Below, piece by piece: positions 26,090 to 36,065 of a stretch of DNA of 64,000 bases (the stretch's first letter is position 1; each line of letters opens with the position of its first letter). The notes below the pieces were generated by a model, which had not been told where the DNA came from, did not search any database, and worked only from the letters and a program-made list of their open reading frames with translations. A program made the position numbers and the translations under genes. This DNA is from Chishuiella changwenlii (GTDB taxonomy: Bacteria > Bacteroidota > Bacteroidia > Flavobacteriales > Weeksellaceae): positions 308,013 through 372,012 of the forward strand of contig NZ_FRBH01000001.1 of the NCBI RefSeq assembly GCF_900142565.1. The letters run 5' to 3'.

Positions 26090-28051
26090 TTAACTAAAAA
26101 TATTCCATTTAATTCCTAGCTGAAATTTAAATCCTCTATATGGAACATTAGATGTTGAAAAATAATCTGGTTGTGAAACAAACGATGCATTTAAATGTTC
26201 TCCTCTAATATAAAAACGCATATTACGAACTTTAAAGTTAACAAAAACATCTAAAATAGGATATGCACCTATTCTTTGAATTGCTGCATTTTGAATAGCA
26301 AATTCATTTAAAACTGGATTATAAGTTAATCCTCTATATTTTGAAAAATATGTAGCATTTATTCCAGCTTGTAATTGTGCATTTTTATTAAATAATTCTC
26401 CTTGCCAGTATAATGTTTCTCGTATTAAGAAATCTGGTAAAGGCATTATATCTTCATTTTTTGATACTTTCTGATATTGTAAAGTAGAAACTAAATTAAT
26501 ATTTCCGAAACGAAGGTGATTTTCTCCTTTTAATCTAAAGTAATTGATATTATCATTTAACTGCTTATAAACTAAATCGGCATCTAAATAAACTTTATTA
26601 TCTATATTATAAACAGCTCCTTCTAATGTTGTATTTAATTTTTCTAAATTCAGTTTAGCAAAAAGTTTTTGAATATTTTCTGTCTGAAACTGATTCGCAT
26701 AATTAAAATTTGCATAGAAACTTTGATTATAAATAGCATTTAAAGACGGAATCTTAGATTGAATTAATGCTCCTGCAGATAATGTATAACCTGCAATTGG
26801 TGTAATATCTAAAACCGCATCTACATTGTAAACACTTTTATAATTGTCACTTTGCAAATACTCTACATTTCCGAAAAGCTTTAATTTTTCATTCCAATCA
26901 AAATTAACTTTTCCTACAATTCCAAATAAGTTTTCTTTAATTTCTCTTGGGTTATTTACATCGTAAATAACATTACCATTTGTATCTTCTAAACGAGCAA
27001 CCAAAGGTTGTTCTGCGAAAACTCTTAAACTCTGAAATTTAACTCCAGCTTCTATTTGTATACGATCTGTCCATTGAAAACCTGCGGTTGTAACATTGGA
27101 AAAATCAGTTGAACTTTTTAGACTAGACGTTCCTATTCCTTGGATTATTGGAGAAAAATACAACTGTGCTGATGGAGATGAATCTTCGTAACGGTATTTT
27201 TGTTTTTCGTACGTTACTGTATTCTTTAAAAGAATTGGATTAAAATAAGTTGAATCTTTTTCGTTTAATTTTCTTAAAATACCATACGAAGCATTAACTT
27301 GAATTCGACGTGCATCAAAATCAGACTTTGCTGTTTGAGAATTTACTGGAATATTACGAAGGTTAGATAACCTACGTTCATCTTGCAAAATAAAATCATT
27401 AATATCGCTTATTCCTCCATTTTCATTATTCTTTAAATTTTGTGCTGCGTAATGCCACCATAATTTAAAGCGTTCTGATTTGGTTTTATAATTAGATGAA
27501 AATACAAATGTATTATTCTGTGCTTTTTCATTTCTGAAACGTCCTTCGGAAATTAAACCTCTATAATGAAAAGTATAATTAAATTGTTTATTGATATTAT
27601 GCGAGAATGTTGATGATAAGAAGTTACCTTCTTTTACACCATTTTCATAAATAAATTCTGTGTAAGGTGTTTTTACATCATAATACTTTATATCATCTGC
27701 AAAATAGTAGTTATACTTTTTTCCAGTTGGTAATAAGCTTGTAGAAAACGGCGTATCTTGATATTCTAAATCAACTACAGCCCCACCAACATTTGGGAAA
27801 AATAATTTTCCAAACGCATCTCTTCGAATAAAATTCTGATTATAAAAGTTTTTGATACTTAATGTTGTATCAATAATTTCTGGCTTTCTACTATTTGTCC
27901 AAAATTTATAATCCTCAATTTTTGTTTTGAAATATGTTACAGAATCATTTGTAGATGATCCTTTTAGCGGTTTTAGAATTCTAGTAGAATCTGTTTGTGC
28001 CTCAGCATAAACTGATCCTAATAAAAATAAACCAATGATTGTTTTTTTCAT
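26090..28051 (-). CDS. Putative porin (Porin_10-type outer-membrane barrel)
   Basis: 653 residues from MKKTIIGLFLLGSVYAEAQ, a clear signal peptide; the 19 extra codons to 28108 lack one and overlap the promoter, so they are left out. The mature protein has the features of the Bacteroidota putative-porin family: KPLKGSSTNDSVTYFKTKIEDYKFWT, then FFPNVGGAVVDLEYQ, TEFIYENGVKEGNFLSSTFSHNINKQFNYTFHYRGL and many alternating barrel strands. It ends with a strand-like FKLRGFQLGIKWNIF-type end. Outer membrane. The substrate is unknown. Confidence 0.8.
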   Translation of the reverse strand: MKKTIIGLFLLGSVYAEAQTDSTRILKPLKGSSTNDSVTYFKTKIEDYKFWTNSRKPEIIDTTLSIKNFYNQNFIRRDAFGKLFFPNVGGAVVDLEYQDTPFSTSLLPTGKKYNYYFADDIKYYDVKTPYTEFIYENGVKEGNFLSSTFSHNINKQFNYTFHYRGLISEGRFRNEKAQNNTFVFSSNYKTKSERFKLWWHYAAQNLKNNENGGISDINDFILQDERRLSNLRNIPVNSQTAKSDFDARRIQVNASYGILRKLNEKDSTYFNPILLKNTVTYEKQKYRYEDSSPSAQLYFSPIIQGIGTSSLKSSTDFSNVTTAGFQWTDRIQIEAGVKFQSLRVFAEQPLVARLEDTNGNVIYDVNNPREIKENLFGIVGKVNFDWNEKLKLFGNVEYLQSDNYKSVYNVDAVLDITPIAGYTLSAGALIQSKIPSLNAIYNQSFYANFNYANQFQTENIQKLFAKLNLEKLNTTLEGAVYNIDNKVYLDADLVYKQLNDNINYFRLKGENHLRFGNINLVSTLQYQKVSKNEDIMPLPDFLIRETLYWQGELFNKNAQLQAGINATYFSKYRGLTYNPVLNEFAIQNAAIQRIGAYPILDVFVNFKVRNMRFYIRGEHLNASFVSQPDYFSTSNVPYRGFKFQLGIKWNIFS

Positions 28052-28070
28052 CCTCTTGAATAAATCCTTA

Positions 28071-28100
28071 CAAAAGTAATCTAAAATTAAAATATACAAA
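28071..28100 (-). promoter_or_regulatory. Promoter of the putative porin gene
   Basis: On the minus strand TTTG (28100-28097), an 18-bp spacer and TACTTTTG (28078-28071), the full Bacteroidota TTTG / TAnnTTTG pattern. It lies 20 bp upstream of the chosen start codon, close to the terminator hairpin of cysS. Confidence 0.7.
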
Positions 28101-28101
28101 A

Positions 28102-28125
28102 AACCCACTTATAGCTAAGTGGGTT
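28102..28125 (-). terminator. cysS terminator
   Basis: A 10-bp perfect stem, AACCCACTTA with TAAGTGGGTT, 4-nt loop TAGC, followed by a T-rich tract on the minus strand that also provides the -33 element of the next promoter. Confidence 0.8.
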
Positions 28126-28145
28126 AAAAATATTATAAATATCTC

Positions 28146-29618
28146 TTAAAAAGAGTATGTTGTTCCTTCTGATCCATCTTTTAATTGAATACCTAAAGCA
28201 CTCAATTCATCACGAATTTGATCGGATAAAGCCCAGTTTTTATCAACACGTGCTTGATTACGCATTTCGATTAGCATTTTTACAACACCATCTAATTTCT
28301 CAGAGCTTTCGTTAACATCGTTAGATTCTAATCCTAAAACATCACGAACAAAACCATTCATTAATGTTTTTAATTTTTCTAAATCTTCTGCCGTAATATT
28401 CTCAAAACTATCTTTGATAGAATTAATCATTTTTACTGCATCAAATAAATGAGCGATAAGAATTGGTGTATTAAAATCGTCATCCATTGCTGTGTAGAAC
28501 TTCGTTTCTAACTCAGAAATATTAACTGTAGACGTTTTCTTTGGTGTAATATTTTCTAATGTTTTTAAAGCTTCCATTAAACGGTTATAACCTTTTTCAG
28601 AAGCCAACATTGCATCATTAGAAATATCTAAAACACTTCTGTAATGTGCTTGTAAGAAACAAAAACGAACAATACTTGGGTGAAATGCTTTCTCAAAGAA
28701 ATTATTATTTCCAGTCATTAATTCCATTGGTAGAATGTAATTCCCTGTCGATTTACTCATACGTTGACCATTCATGGTTAACATATTAGCATGCATCCAA
28801 TATTTAACTGGATCATGTCCATTACAACCTTTTGCTTGAGCAATCTCACATTCATGATGAGGGAATTTAAGATCCATTCCTCCTCCGTGAATATCGAAGA
28901 AATCTCCAAGATATTTTGTACTCATTACAGTACACTCTAAGTGCCAACCAGGAAAACCTTCTCCCCAAGGAGAAGTCCAACGCATAATATGAGCAGGTGA
29001 AGCATTTTTCCAAAGAGCAAAATCTACTGGATTTTTCTTTTCTCCCTGTCCATCTAAATCGCGCGTATTGTTAATTAATTCCTCGATATTACGATTACTT
29101 AATTCACCATAGTTTAAGCCTTTTTTATTGTAAGCTTCTACATCAAAATAAACAGATCCGTTTACTTCATATGCAAAACCTAATTCTATTAGCTTTTCAG
29201 CTAATTCTATTTGCTCTAAAATATGACCTGTAGCTGTTGGCTCTATTGTTGGAGGAAGTAAATTAAATTTTTCTAAAACATGGTGAAAATCTACAGTATA
29301 TTTCTGTACAATTTCCATTGGTTCTAGCTTCTCTAATTTTGATTGTTTTACAAAACGATCATTTTCTACATTACCATCATCTGTTAAATGTCCAGCATCT
29401 GTAATATTACGAACGTAGCGTACTTTATAACCTAAAAATTTTAAGTAACGATAAATCATATCAAAAGACATAAATGTTCGCACGTTTCCTAAATGTACAT
29501 TGCTATACACGGTAGGACCACAGACATACATTCCAACATTATCTTGATTAATAGGTTCGAATATTTCTTTTTGTCCTGATAAGGAATTATGTACTTTTAA
29601 TTGATTTTCTTTTACCAT
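28146..29618 (-). CDS. cysS: Cysteinyl-tRNA synthetase
   Basis: 490 residues. Class I synthetase that charges tRNA-Cys. It has [21 protein letters not shown] with the HIGH-like HLGN motif and the first zinc cysteine (about residues 33-50), LECTVMS and the HHECEIAQ zinc ligands (about 225-260), the KMSKS-type motif [10 protein letters not shown] (about 285), and the DALR-type C-terminal helices. It lies 18 bp behind folE on the same strand and is probably cotranscribed. Confidence 0.98.
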   Translation of the reverse strand: MVKENQLKVHNSLSGQKEIFEPINQDNVGMYVCGPTVYSNVHLGNVRTFMSFDMIYRYLKFLGYKVRYVRNITDAGHLTDDGNVENDRFVKQSKLEKLEPMEIVQKYTVDFHHVLEKFNLLPPTIEPTATGHILEQIELAEKLIELGFAYEVNGSVYFDVEAYNKKGLNYGELSNRNIEELINNTRDLDGQGEKKNPVDFALWKNASPAHIMRWTSPWGEGFPGWHLECTVMSTKYLGDFFDIHGGGMDLKFPHHECEIAQAKGCNGHDPVKYWMHANMLTMNGQRMSKSTGNYILPMELMTGNNNFFEKAFHPSIVRFCFLQAHYRSVLDISNDAMLASEKGYNRLMEALKTLENITPKKTSTVNISELETKFYTAMDDDFNTPILIAHLFDAVKMINSIKDSFENITAEDLEKLKTLMNGFVRDVLGLESNDVNESSEKLDGVVKMLIEMRNQARVDKNWALSDQIRDELSALGIQLKDGSEGTTYSF

Positions 29619-29636
29619 TTTTAAGGGTTTATTATT

Positions 29637-30314
29637 TTAAACATTAAAAGGAGTCTTCATGCCAATGTAAGCAATAAACTCTTTTCTTAATTGTTCGTTG
29701 TCTTTGAAAGCTCCACCATATTCAGCAGTAACTGTACTAGATTCGATGTCTTTTATTCCACGTGAGTTAACACATAAATGTTTTGCATCTACAATACATG
29801 CAACATCATCTGTACCTAAAGCCTCTTGCATTGCTTTTACAATTTGCATTGTTAAACGCTCTTGTACTTGTGGTCGTTTTGCATAGTATTCTACAATACG
29901 ATTCATTTTTGATAATCCGATTACTTTTCCTTTCGAAATATAACCTACATGTGCTCGTCCAACGATAGGTAAGAAATGGTGTTCGCAAGTAGAATAAACT
30001 ACGATATCCTTTTCAACTAACATTTGGTTGTAGTTATATTTATTTTCGAAAGTTGACATTCCAGGTTTGCGTTCTGGTAATAATCCACCAAAAATTTCTT
30101 TCACAAACATTTTTGCTACTCGTTTTGGAGTTCCTTTCAAACTATCATCTGTTAAATCTAATCCTAAAGTTTCCATGATATTACGGAAATCCGCCTCTAT
30201 CTTTTCTACTTTTTCTTCTGCAGACAATTCAAAAGCATCATCTCTTAGAGGAGTCTCTAAGTTTGCTGACATATGATCGTCTCCTATTTCGTCATGAAGA
30301 TGTTTATCACACAT
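29637..30314 (-). CDS. folE: GTP cyclohydrolase I
   Basis: 225 residues. It opens GTP to dihydroneopterin triphosphate, the first step of folate (and queuosine/pterin) synthesis. The zinc ligands are visible in VYSTCEHHFLPIVGRAHVGYI (Cys and His) and in KHLCVNSRGIKD (Cys). PKRVAKMFVKEIFGGL, RPQVQERLT and the C-terminal TAEYGGAF block are intact. The acidic N-terminus ahead of the core is usual in Flavobacteriia, so the first ATG is kept. Divergent from hutH across a 139-bp gap. Confidence 0.97.
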   Translation of the reverse strand: MCDKHLHDEIGDDHMSANLETPLRDDAFELSAEEKVEKIEADFRNIMETLGLDLTDDSLKGTPKRVAKMFVKEIFGGLLPERKPGMSTFENKYNYNQMLVEKDIVVYSTCEHHFLPIVGRAHVGYISKGKVIGLSKMNRIVEYYAKRPQVQERLTMQIVKAMQEALGTDDVACIVDAKHLCVNSRGIKDIESSTVTAEYGGAFKDNEQLRKEFIAYIGMKTPFNV

Positions 30315-30330
30315 TACATAAAAATTTCTG

Positions 30331-30338
30331 CAAATTTA
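30331..30338 (-). promoter_or_regulatory. Candidate -7 element for folE-cysS
   Basis: Reads TAAATTTG (TAnnTTTG) on the minus strand, 17 bp before the start codon. No -33 match lies at the proper distance. Confidence 0.4.
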
Positions 30339-30401
30339 TAAAAGATAGCGATATAAAACCTTATCAAATATCAATAATTACCTATAGTATGATTTCTATT
30401 A

Positions 30402-30431
30402 TTTATAATAATCCCGAAAACGTTATATTTG
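30402..30431 (+). promoter_or_regulatory. Candidate promoter of hutH
   Basis: TTTA at 30402-30405, 18-bp spacer, and TATATTTG at 30424-30431, close to the TTTG / TAnnTTTG consensus and 22 bp before the ATG. Confidence 0.5.
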
Positions 30432-30453
30432 GCATATCCAAAATTAAAATACA

Positions 30454-31959
30454 ATGACAAAAACTTATGGTATAGACTTTTTATCCTTTGAGGATTTTAA
30501 AGCAATTGATAACGGAAAAAGTACCATTAATCTTAATGAAACAAGTAAAGAACAAATTATAATATCTCAACAAAATGTTGCTAAAATAATTGCTTCTGGA
30601 CAAACAGTATATGGAATAAACACTGGATTTGGACCTTTATGTGATACTAAAATTTCGGAAGAAGAAACACGTCAACTACAACACAATCTTTTAATTAGTC
30701 ATGCTGTTGGTGTTGGTAATCCTATTAAAAAAGAAATTTCCAAAACGATGTTAATAGCAAAAGCTCATGCATTATCTAAAGGATTCTCTGGTGTTACTTT
30801 GGAAGTTGTAGAACGTATTCTATTAATGATAGAAAAAGATATTATTCCTGTTGTTCCAGAAAAAGGTTCTGTTGGTGCATCTGGAGATTTAGCTCCACTA
30901 TCTCATTTATTTTTACCATTAATTGGAGAAGGTAAAGTATGGGAAGGTGATAAAATTATTACAACAAAAGAAGCCTTAGCAAAACATCATTTAGAGCCAT
31001 TAAATTTATCTGCAAAAGAAGGTTTAGGATTAATTAATGGTACGCAATTTATTTTATCTCATGCACTGCATGGACTAAAGAAATTTGAATATTTATTAAA
31101 CTTAGCAGATGTTGTTGGCGCTCTTTCTTTAGAAGCTTATGAAGGTTCTGCTAGTCCTTTTAAAAAGGAATTACATGAAATTCGTGCTTTTAAAGGAACT
31201 GTTTTAGTTGCTGAACGAATGAGAAATTTATTAAAAGATTCTGGCATCGCTTATTCACATCAAGATTGTGGTCGTGTTCAAGACCCTTACTCTTTACGTT
31301 GTATACCTCAGGTGCATGGAGCTTCTAGAAATGCTTTTTTCCATTTACAAGAATTAGCAGAAATTGAGCTAAATTCTGTTACAGATAATCCTATTGTTAT
31401 TTCTGATGAAGAAGCTATTTCTGGTGGAAACTTTCACGGGCAACCCTTAGCTATGGCATTAGATTATGCTACAATTGCTGCATCTGAATTAGGAAATATT
31501 TCTGATAGAAGACAATATTTATTAATTGAAGGTAAATATGGATTACCAAAATTATTAACAGAAAGTTCGGGATTAAATTCTGGTTTTATGATTCCTCAGT
31601 ATACTTCTGCGGCTCTTTGTACAGAAAATAAAACATTATGTTTTCCTGCTTCTGCAGATAGTATTCCAACTTCTTTAGGACAAGAAGATCACGTTTCTAT
31701 GGGAAGTATTTCTGGACGAAAATTTAATCAGGTTTTAGATAATGTAGAACGTATATTAGCAATAGAATTAATGTATGCTTGTCAAGGTTTAGAATTTAGA
31801 CGTCCAAAAAAATCTAGTCCTTATCTAGAACAAGTTTTCGCAAAAGTTCGTACAATATGCCCTAAATTAGAAGATGATCGTTTAATTGGTGATGATATCA
31901 ATAATATTATAGATTTATTACAGACTGATGATTTCAAGGATTTAATTATGAATTCGTAG
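30454..31959 (+). CDS. hutH: Histidine ammonia-lyase
   Basis: 501 residues. It deaminates L-histidine to urocanate, the first step of histidine degradation. The MIO prosthetic group forms from the Ala-Ser-Gly in EKGSVGASGDLAPLSH (about residues 140-155). YGINTGFGPLCDTKI, GTQFILSH, QDPYSLRCIPQVHGASR and SGGNFHGQPLAMALD are the expected active-site segments. hutU follows two genes later on the same strand. Confidence 0.96.
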   Translation: MTKTYGIDFLSFEDFKAIDNGKSTINLNETSKEQIIISQQNVAKIIASGQTVYGINTGFGPLCDTKISEEETRQLQHNLLISHAVGVGNPIKKEISKTMLIAKAHALSKGFSGVTLEVVERILLMIEKDIIPVVPEKGSVGASGDLAPLSHLFLPLIGEGKVWEGDKIITTKEALAKHHLEPLNLSAKEGLGLINGTQFILSHALHGLKKFEYLLNLADVVGALSLEAYEGSASPFKKELHEIRAFKGTVLVAERMRNLLKDSGIAYSHQDCGRVQDPYSLRCIPQVHGASRNAFFHLQELAEIELNSVTDNPIVISDEEAISGGNFHGQPLAMALDYATIAASELGNISDRRQYLLIEGKYGLPKLLTESSGLNSGFMIPQYTSAALCTENKTLCFPASADSIPTSLGQEDHVSMGSISGRKFNQVLDNVERILAIELMYACQGLEFRRPKKSSPYLEQVFAKVRTICPKLEDDRLIGDDINNIIDLLQTDDFKDLIMNS

Positions 31960-31993
31960 TAATTGATTATAAAATAAGTTTAATCCATCAAGT

Positions 31994-32020
31994 GTCATGT
32001 TGAATTCATTTCAACATCAC
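31994..32020. repeat. REP-like palindrome between hutH and the DUF2809 gene
   Basis: Imperfect palindrome with arms ATGTTGAA (31997-32004) and TTCAACAT (32010-32017), flanked by GTC and CAC. It matches the pattern of the GTCATGCTGAAC...GTTTCAGCATC repeats found throughout flavobacterial intergenic regions. Confidence 0.6.
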
Positions 32021-32057
32021 ATTTAGTAAAATAATAAGGTACAACTAAAAAATAAAC

Positions 32058-32438
32058 ATGCTTAGATTTGATAAAAAATCATTTTTCATTGCAAGTATCA
32101 TCTTTATTATCGAGGTGATAATTGCATTGTATGTAAGAGATAAAATTATTCGTCCATTTGTTGGTGATATTTTGGTTGTGATTTTTATTTACTATTTCAT
32201 CAAAGCATTTATCAATATAAAACCTTTATATATTGCTATTTTTACTCTAATTTTTTCTTTTGTAGTAGAAATATTGCAATACTTTAACTTTATAATATTA
32301 ATAGGATTGGAACATAATAAAGCTGCAAAAATTATTTTTGGAACATCATTCTCATGGATAGATTTACTGTGCTACTTTATTGGGTTTATTATCTTATTTT
32401 TTATTGACAAAAAAGAACTGACAAAAACCTATAAATAA
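32058..32438 (+). CDS. DUF2809 family membrane protein
   Basis: 126 residues, almost entirely hydrophobic, with four predicted membrane helices (about 10-27, 35-50, 56-75 and 100-118). The ending FGTSFSWIDLLCYFIGFIILF and the VVEILQYFNF segment are typical of DUF2809 proteins, which have no known function. It lies 98 bp behind hutH and only 9 bp before hutU, so it is cotranscribed with histidine-degradation genes. Whether it takes part in that pathway is unknown. Confidence 0.8.
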   Translation: MLRFDKKSFFIASIIFIIEVIIALYVRDKIIRPFVGDILVVIFIYYFIKAFINIKPLYIAIFTLIFSFVVEILQYFNFIILIGLEHNKAAKIIFGTSFSWIDLLCYFIGFIILFFIDKKELTKTYK

Positions 32439-32447
32439 AAACTCAAA

Positions 32448-34427
32448 ATGACATTTCAAGAACAGATACAACAAGGAATTCCTTCTATTTTACCTGTTAA
32501 AAAAGAAAGAAATAATAATGTAAGTCACGCACCAAAGCGTAAAGAAATATTAACTGATGAGGAGAAAAAATTAGCAATTAAAAATGCTTTACGTTATTTT
32601 GAACCTCAACATCATAGTACATTAATTCCTGAATTTAAACAAGAATTAGAAGAGTTTGGACGAATATATATGCATCGTTTAAAACCCGATTATGAAATAT
32701 TCGCAAGACCAATAGCAGAATATCCAGGAAATTCTGAACAAGCAAAAGCTATTCAGTTAATGATTCAGAATAATCTAGACCCCGCTGTTGCACAACATCC
32801 AGATGAATTAATAACATACGGAGGAAATGGAGCTGTTTTTCAGAACTGGGCTCAGTATTTATTAACAATGAAATATTTGTCTGAAATGACAGATGAACAA
32901 ACATTGGTTATGTATTCTGGTCATCCTATGGGTTTATTCCCTTCTCATAAAAATGCACCTAGAGTTGTTGTAACAAATGGAATGGTTATACCTAATTATT
33001 CTCAACCAGATGATTGGGAAAAAATGAATGCTTTAGGTGTTTCTCAATATGGACAAATGACTGCTGGTAGTTACATGTATATTGGTCCACAAGGTATTGT
33101 ACATGGCACTACAATTACAGTTTTAAATGGTTGTCGCAAAATAGACGCTGACGGAACAGCTGGAAAATTATTTGTTACAGCTGGTTTAGGTGGTATGTCT
33201 GGTGCTCAACCAAAAGCTGGAAACATTGCTGGTGTAGTTTCTGTAACAGCAGAAGTAAACCCTGCTGCTACTTGGAAAAGACACGAACAAGGTTGGGTAG
33301 ATGAAGTTATTTCTGATTTAGATGAATTAGTTTCTCGTGTTCGTAAAGCAAAAGAGGATAAAGAAGTTGTTTCTATTGCATACAATGGTAACATTGTAGA
33401 TGTTTGGGAAAAATTTGATAAAGAGAATGTTTATATTGAACTTGGCTCAGATCAAACTTCTTTACATAATCCTTGGGCTGGTGGTTATTATCCAGCTGGA
33501 TTATCATTTGAAGATGCTAATAAAATGATGGCGGACAATCCAACATTATTTAAAGATAAAGTACAAGAAAGTTTACGACGTCATGCCGATGCCGTTAATA
33601 AACATACTGCTAAAGGGACATATTTCTTTGATTATGGAAATGCATTTTTATTAGAAGCATCTCGTGCTGGTGCTGATGTAATGGCTGAAAACGGAATAGA
33701 CTTTAAATATGCTAGCTATGTACAAGATATTATGGGACCAATGTGTTTTGATTTTGGATTTGGACCATTTCGTTGGGTTTGTACCTCTGGAAAACCAGAA
33801 GATTTACAAAAAACAGATAAAATTGCTTGTCAAGTTTTAGAAGAAATAATGAAAGATTCTCCTGTAGAAATTCAGCAACAAATGCAAGATAATATTACTT
33901 GGATAAAAGGTGCACAAGAAAATAAATTAGTTGTTGGTTCGCAAGCTCGTATTTTATATGCTGATGCTGAGGGACGAATTAAAATTGCAAAAGCTTTTAA
34001 TGATGCTATTTCTAAAGGTGATATTGGAGCGGTAGTATTAGGAAGAGATCATCATGATGTTTCGGGTACAGATTCTCCTTTCCGTGAAACGTCTAATATT
34101 TATGATGGATCGAAATTTACAGCAGATATGGCGATTCATAATGTAATTGGTGATAGTTTCCGTGGTGCTACTTGGGTTTCTATACACAACGGTGGTGGCG
34201 TTGGTTGGGGAGAAGTAATTAACGGAGGTTTCGGAATGTTATTAGATGGTTCTACTGATGCTGAAAATCGTTTAAAATCTATGTTGCATTGGGATGTAAA
34301 CAATGGAATTGCCCGCAGATCTTGGGCTAGAAATGATGAAGCTATTTTTGCTATAAAACGCGCTATGAAACAGGAACCATTATTAAAAGTTACTTTACCT
34401 AATTTGGTTGATGAGAAATTGCTTTAA
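32448..34427 (+). CDS. hutU: Urocanate hydratase
   Basis: 659 residues, about 100 longer than the classic 550-residue enzyme, with extra sequence at the N-terminus (to about residue 80). It converts urocanate to imidazolone propionate with a tightly bound NAD+. Conserved blocks include YGGNGAVFQNWAQY, MYSGHPMGLFPS, QMTAGSYMYIGPQGIVHGTT, LFVTAGLGGMSGAQPKA, SDQTSLHNPWAGGYYPAGL, VGSQARILYADAEGR and ATWVSIHNGGGVGWGEVINGG. The next enzymes of the pathway (HutI, HutG/FtcD) are not in this window. Confidence 0.95.
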   Translation: MTFQEQIQQGIPSILPVKKERNNNVSHAPKRKEILTDEEKKLAIKNALRYFEPQHHSTLIPEFKQELEEFGRIYMHRLKPDYEIFARPIAEYPGNSEQAKAIQLMIQNNLDPAVAQHPDELITYGGNGAVFQNWAQYLLTMKYLSEMTDEQTLVMYSGHPMGLFPSHKNAPRVVVTNGMVIPNYSQPDDWEKMNALGVSQYGQMTAGSYMYIGPQGIVHGTTITVLNGCRKIDADGTAGKLFVTAGLGGMSGAQPKAGNIAGVVSVTAEVNPAATWKRHEQGWVDEVISDLDELVSRVRKAKEDKEVVSIAYNGNIVDVWEKFDKENVYIELGSDQTSLHNPWAGGYYPAGLSFEDANKMMADNPTLFKDKVQESLRRHADAVNKHTAKGTYFFDYGNAFLLEASRAGADVMAENGIDFKYASYVQDIMGPMCFDFGFGPFRWVCTSGKPEDLQKTDKIACQVLEEIMKDSPVEIQQQMQDNITWIKGAQENKLVVGSQARILYADAEGRIKIAKAFNDAISKGDIGAVVLGRDHHDVSGTDSPFRETSNIYDGSKFTADMAIHNVIGDSFRGATWVSIHNGGGVGWGEVINGGFGMLLDGSTDAENRLKSMLHWDVNNGIARRSWARNDEAIFAIKRAMKQEPLLKVTLPNLVDEKLL

Positions 34428-34497
34428 TTAGATTTAAGACATAAGTTATTAGGTTCTTAGGTTTTTAAGTCTTTCTTAATTCATTTAAGGTTTTAGC

Positions 34498-34577
34498 AGG
34501 CTCAATGTGACAATGGAAAGTAGAAAGTGAAAAAAAATCTAAATTCTAATTTCTAAAATCTAAAATCTAACTTCTAC
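34498..34577. repeat. Decayed REP half-element and degenerate TCTAAAA repeat behind hutU
   Basis: 34498-34512 reads AGGCTCAATGTGACA, one arm of a common flavobacterial dispersed repeat. 34538-34577 is an irregular run of TCTAAA-type units of 7-8 bp. Nothing else is seen in the 245-bp gap except the ahcY terminator. Confidence 0.45.
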
Positions 34578-34584
34578 ATAATAT

Positions 34585-34615
34585 AAAAAAACCCTCGCTT
34601 GTTCAGGGCGAGGGT
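34585..34615 (-). terminator. ahcY terminator
   Basis: ACCCTCGC (34591-34598) pairs with GCGAGGGT (34608-34615), 9-nt loop, followed by seven T on the minus strand. Confidence 0.85.
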
Positions 34616-34672
34616 ATATATAGTTAAGTGTGTGCTTTTTTTTACTTCAAATAAAAAATAAATTAAAATTAA

Positions 34673-35989
34673 TTAATATCTATAATATTCTGGTTTGAAT
34701 GGTCCTTCAACCGGTACACCAATGTATTCTGCTTGTTTTTGAGATAAAACTTCTAATTCAACTCCCAATTTAGCTAAATGTAATTCTGCAACTTTTTCAT
34801 CTAAATGCTTAGGTAAAGTATATACTTTATTTTCGTAAGCAGATGAGTTTGTCCATAATTCGATTTGCGCTAACGTTTGGTTAGAAAAAGAGTTAGACAT
34901 TACAAAAGAAGGGTGTCCTGTTGCAATTCCTAAGTTAACTAAACGACCTTCAGCTAAAATGATAATATCATTTCCGTTGATGTTGTATTTGTCTACTTGA
35001 GGCTTAATTACATCTTTTGTATCTCCGTAGTTACTGTTTAGCCAAGCCATATCGATTTCATTATCGAAGTGACCAATGTTACATACTACAGTTTTGTCTT
35101 TCATTTTTAAGAAATGCTCTGCACGTACAATTCCAAAGTTACCAGTTGTTGTAATAATAATATCAGCTGTAGCAACAACTGTATCTAATTTTTTAACTTC
35201 GTAACCTTCCATTGCAGCTTGTAATGCACAAATAGGATCGATTTCTGTTACTGTAACAATAGCTCCAGCTCCGCGGAAAGATTCTGCAGTTCCTTTACCT
35301 ACATCACCAAAACCACAAACTACAACACGTTTACCAGCAATCATTAAATCTGTTCCACGACGAATCGCATCAACAGCAGACTCACGACATCCGTATTTGT
35401 TATCGAATTTCGATTTTGTTACAGAATCGTTTACATTAATTGCAGGCATTGGTAATGTACCTTTTTCCATTCTTTCGTAAAGACGGTGTACACCTGTAGT
35501 TGTTTCTTCTGATAATCCTTTGATCTCAGCAACTAATTCTGGGTAACGATCAATCACCATATTCGTTAAATCTCCACCATCATCTAAAATTAAGTTTAAT
35601 GGTTTGCGATCTTCACCGAAGAATAATGTTTGCTCGATACACCAATCGAATTCCTCTTCGTTCATCCCTTTCCAAGCATACACAGGAATACCAGCAGCAG
35701 CAATTGCAGCAGCAGCATGATCTTGTGTAGAGAAAATATTACATGAAGACCATGTAACATCTGCTCCTAAAGCAACTAACGTTTCGATAAGTACAGCAGT
35801 TTGGATTGTCATATGTAAACAACCCGCGATGCGAGAACCTTTCAAAGGTTGAGCAGCTTTATACTCTTCACGGATAGCCATTAACCCTGGCATTTCCGCC
35901 TCGGCCAACGTAATTTCCTTTCTTCCCCATTCAGCTAAAGAAATATCTTTAACTTTGTAAGGAATGTATTGCGTTTTTGTATCCATCAA
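34673..35989 (-). CDS. ahcY: S-adenosylhomocysteinase
   Basis: 438 residues. It splits S-adenosylhomocysteine to adenosine and homocysteine with bound NAD+ and keeps methylation reactions running. Typical blocks: [50 protein letters not shown], the NAD-binding [19 protein letters not shown] (about 220-238) and the C-terminal [10 protein letters not shown]. Single gene with its own terminator. A candidate -7 element (TAAATTTG, minus strand, 36035-36042) lies 46 bp upstream. Confidence 0.98.
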   Translation of the reverse strand: MMDTKTQYIPYKVKDISLAEWGRKEITLAEAEMPGLMAIREEYKAAQPLKGSRIAGCLHMTIQTAVLIETLVALGADVTWSSCNIFSTQDHAAAAIAAAGIPVYAWKGMNEEEFDWCIEQTLFFGEDRKPLNLILDDGGDLTNMVIDRYPELVAEIKGLSEETTTGVHRLYERMEKGTLPMPAINVNDSVTKSKFDNKYGCRESAVDAIRRGTDLMIAGKRVVVCGFGDVGKGTAESFRGAGAIVTVTEIDPICALQAAMEGYEVKKLDTVVATADIIITTTGNFGIVRAEHFLKMKDKTVVCNIGHFDNEIDMAWLNSNYGDTKDVIKPQVDKYNINGNDIIILAEGRLVNLGIATGHPSFVMSNSFSNQTLAQIELWTNSSAYENKVYTLPKHLDEKVAELHLAKLGVELEVLSQKQAEYIGVPVEGPFKPEYYRY

Positions 35990-36034
35990 TTGATATATTT
36001 AACTAACTTTTAATTTTATTAAATTTATAAGATA

Positions 36035-36042
36035 CAAATTTA
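36035..36042 (-). promoter_or_regulatory. Candidate -7 element for ahcY
   Basis: TAAATTTG on the minus strand (TAnnTTTG). The 76-bp divergent gap has no room for a long leader or riboswitch. Confidence 0.4.
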
Positions 36043-36065
36043 CAAACTAATTTACGATTATAAAA

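Noticed and set aside
28052..28108. Longer start of the putative porin
   Set aside because: It would hide the signal peptide and overlap a well-formed promoter.
30412..30421. CGAAAACGTT upstream of hutH as a LacI-type site
   Set aside because: Only the left half resembles the palindrome at 47802; the right half (ATATTTGG) does not.
35990..36065. SAH riboswitch ahead of ahcY
   Set aside because: The gap is 76 bp, AT-rich and lacks any GC-containing stem.
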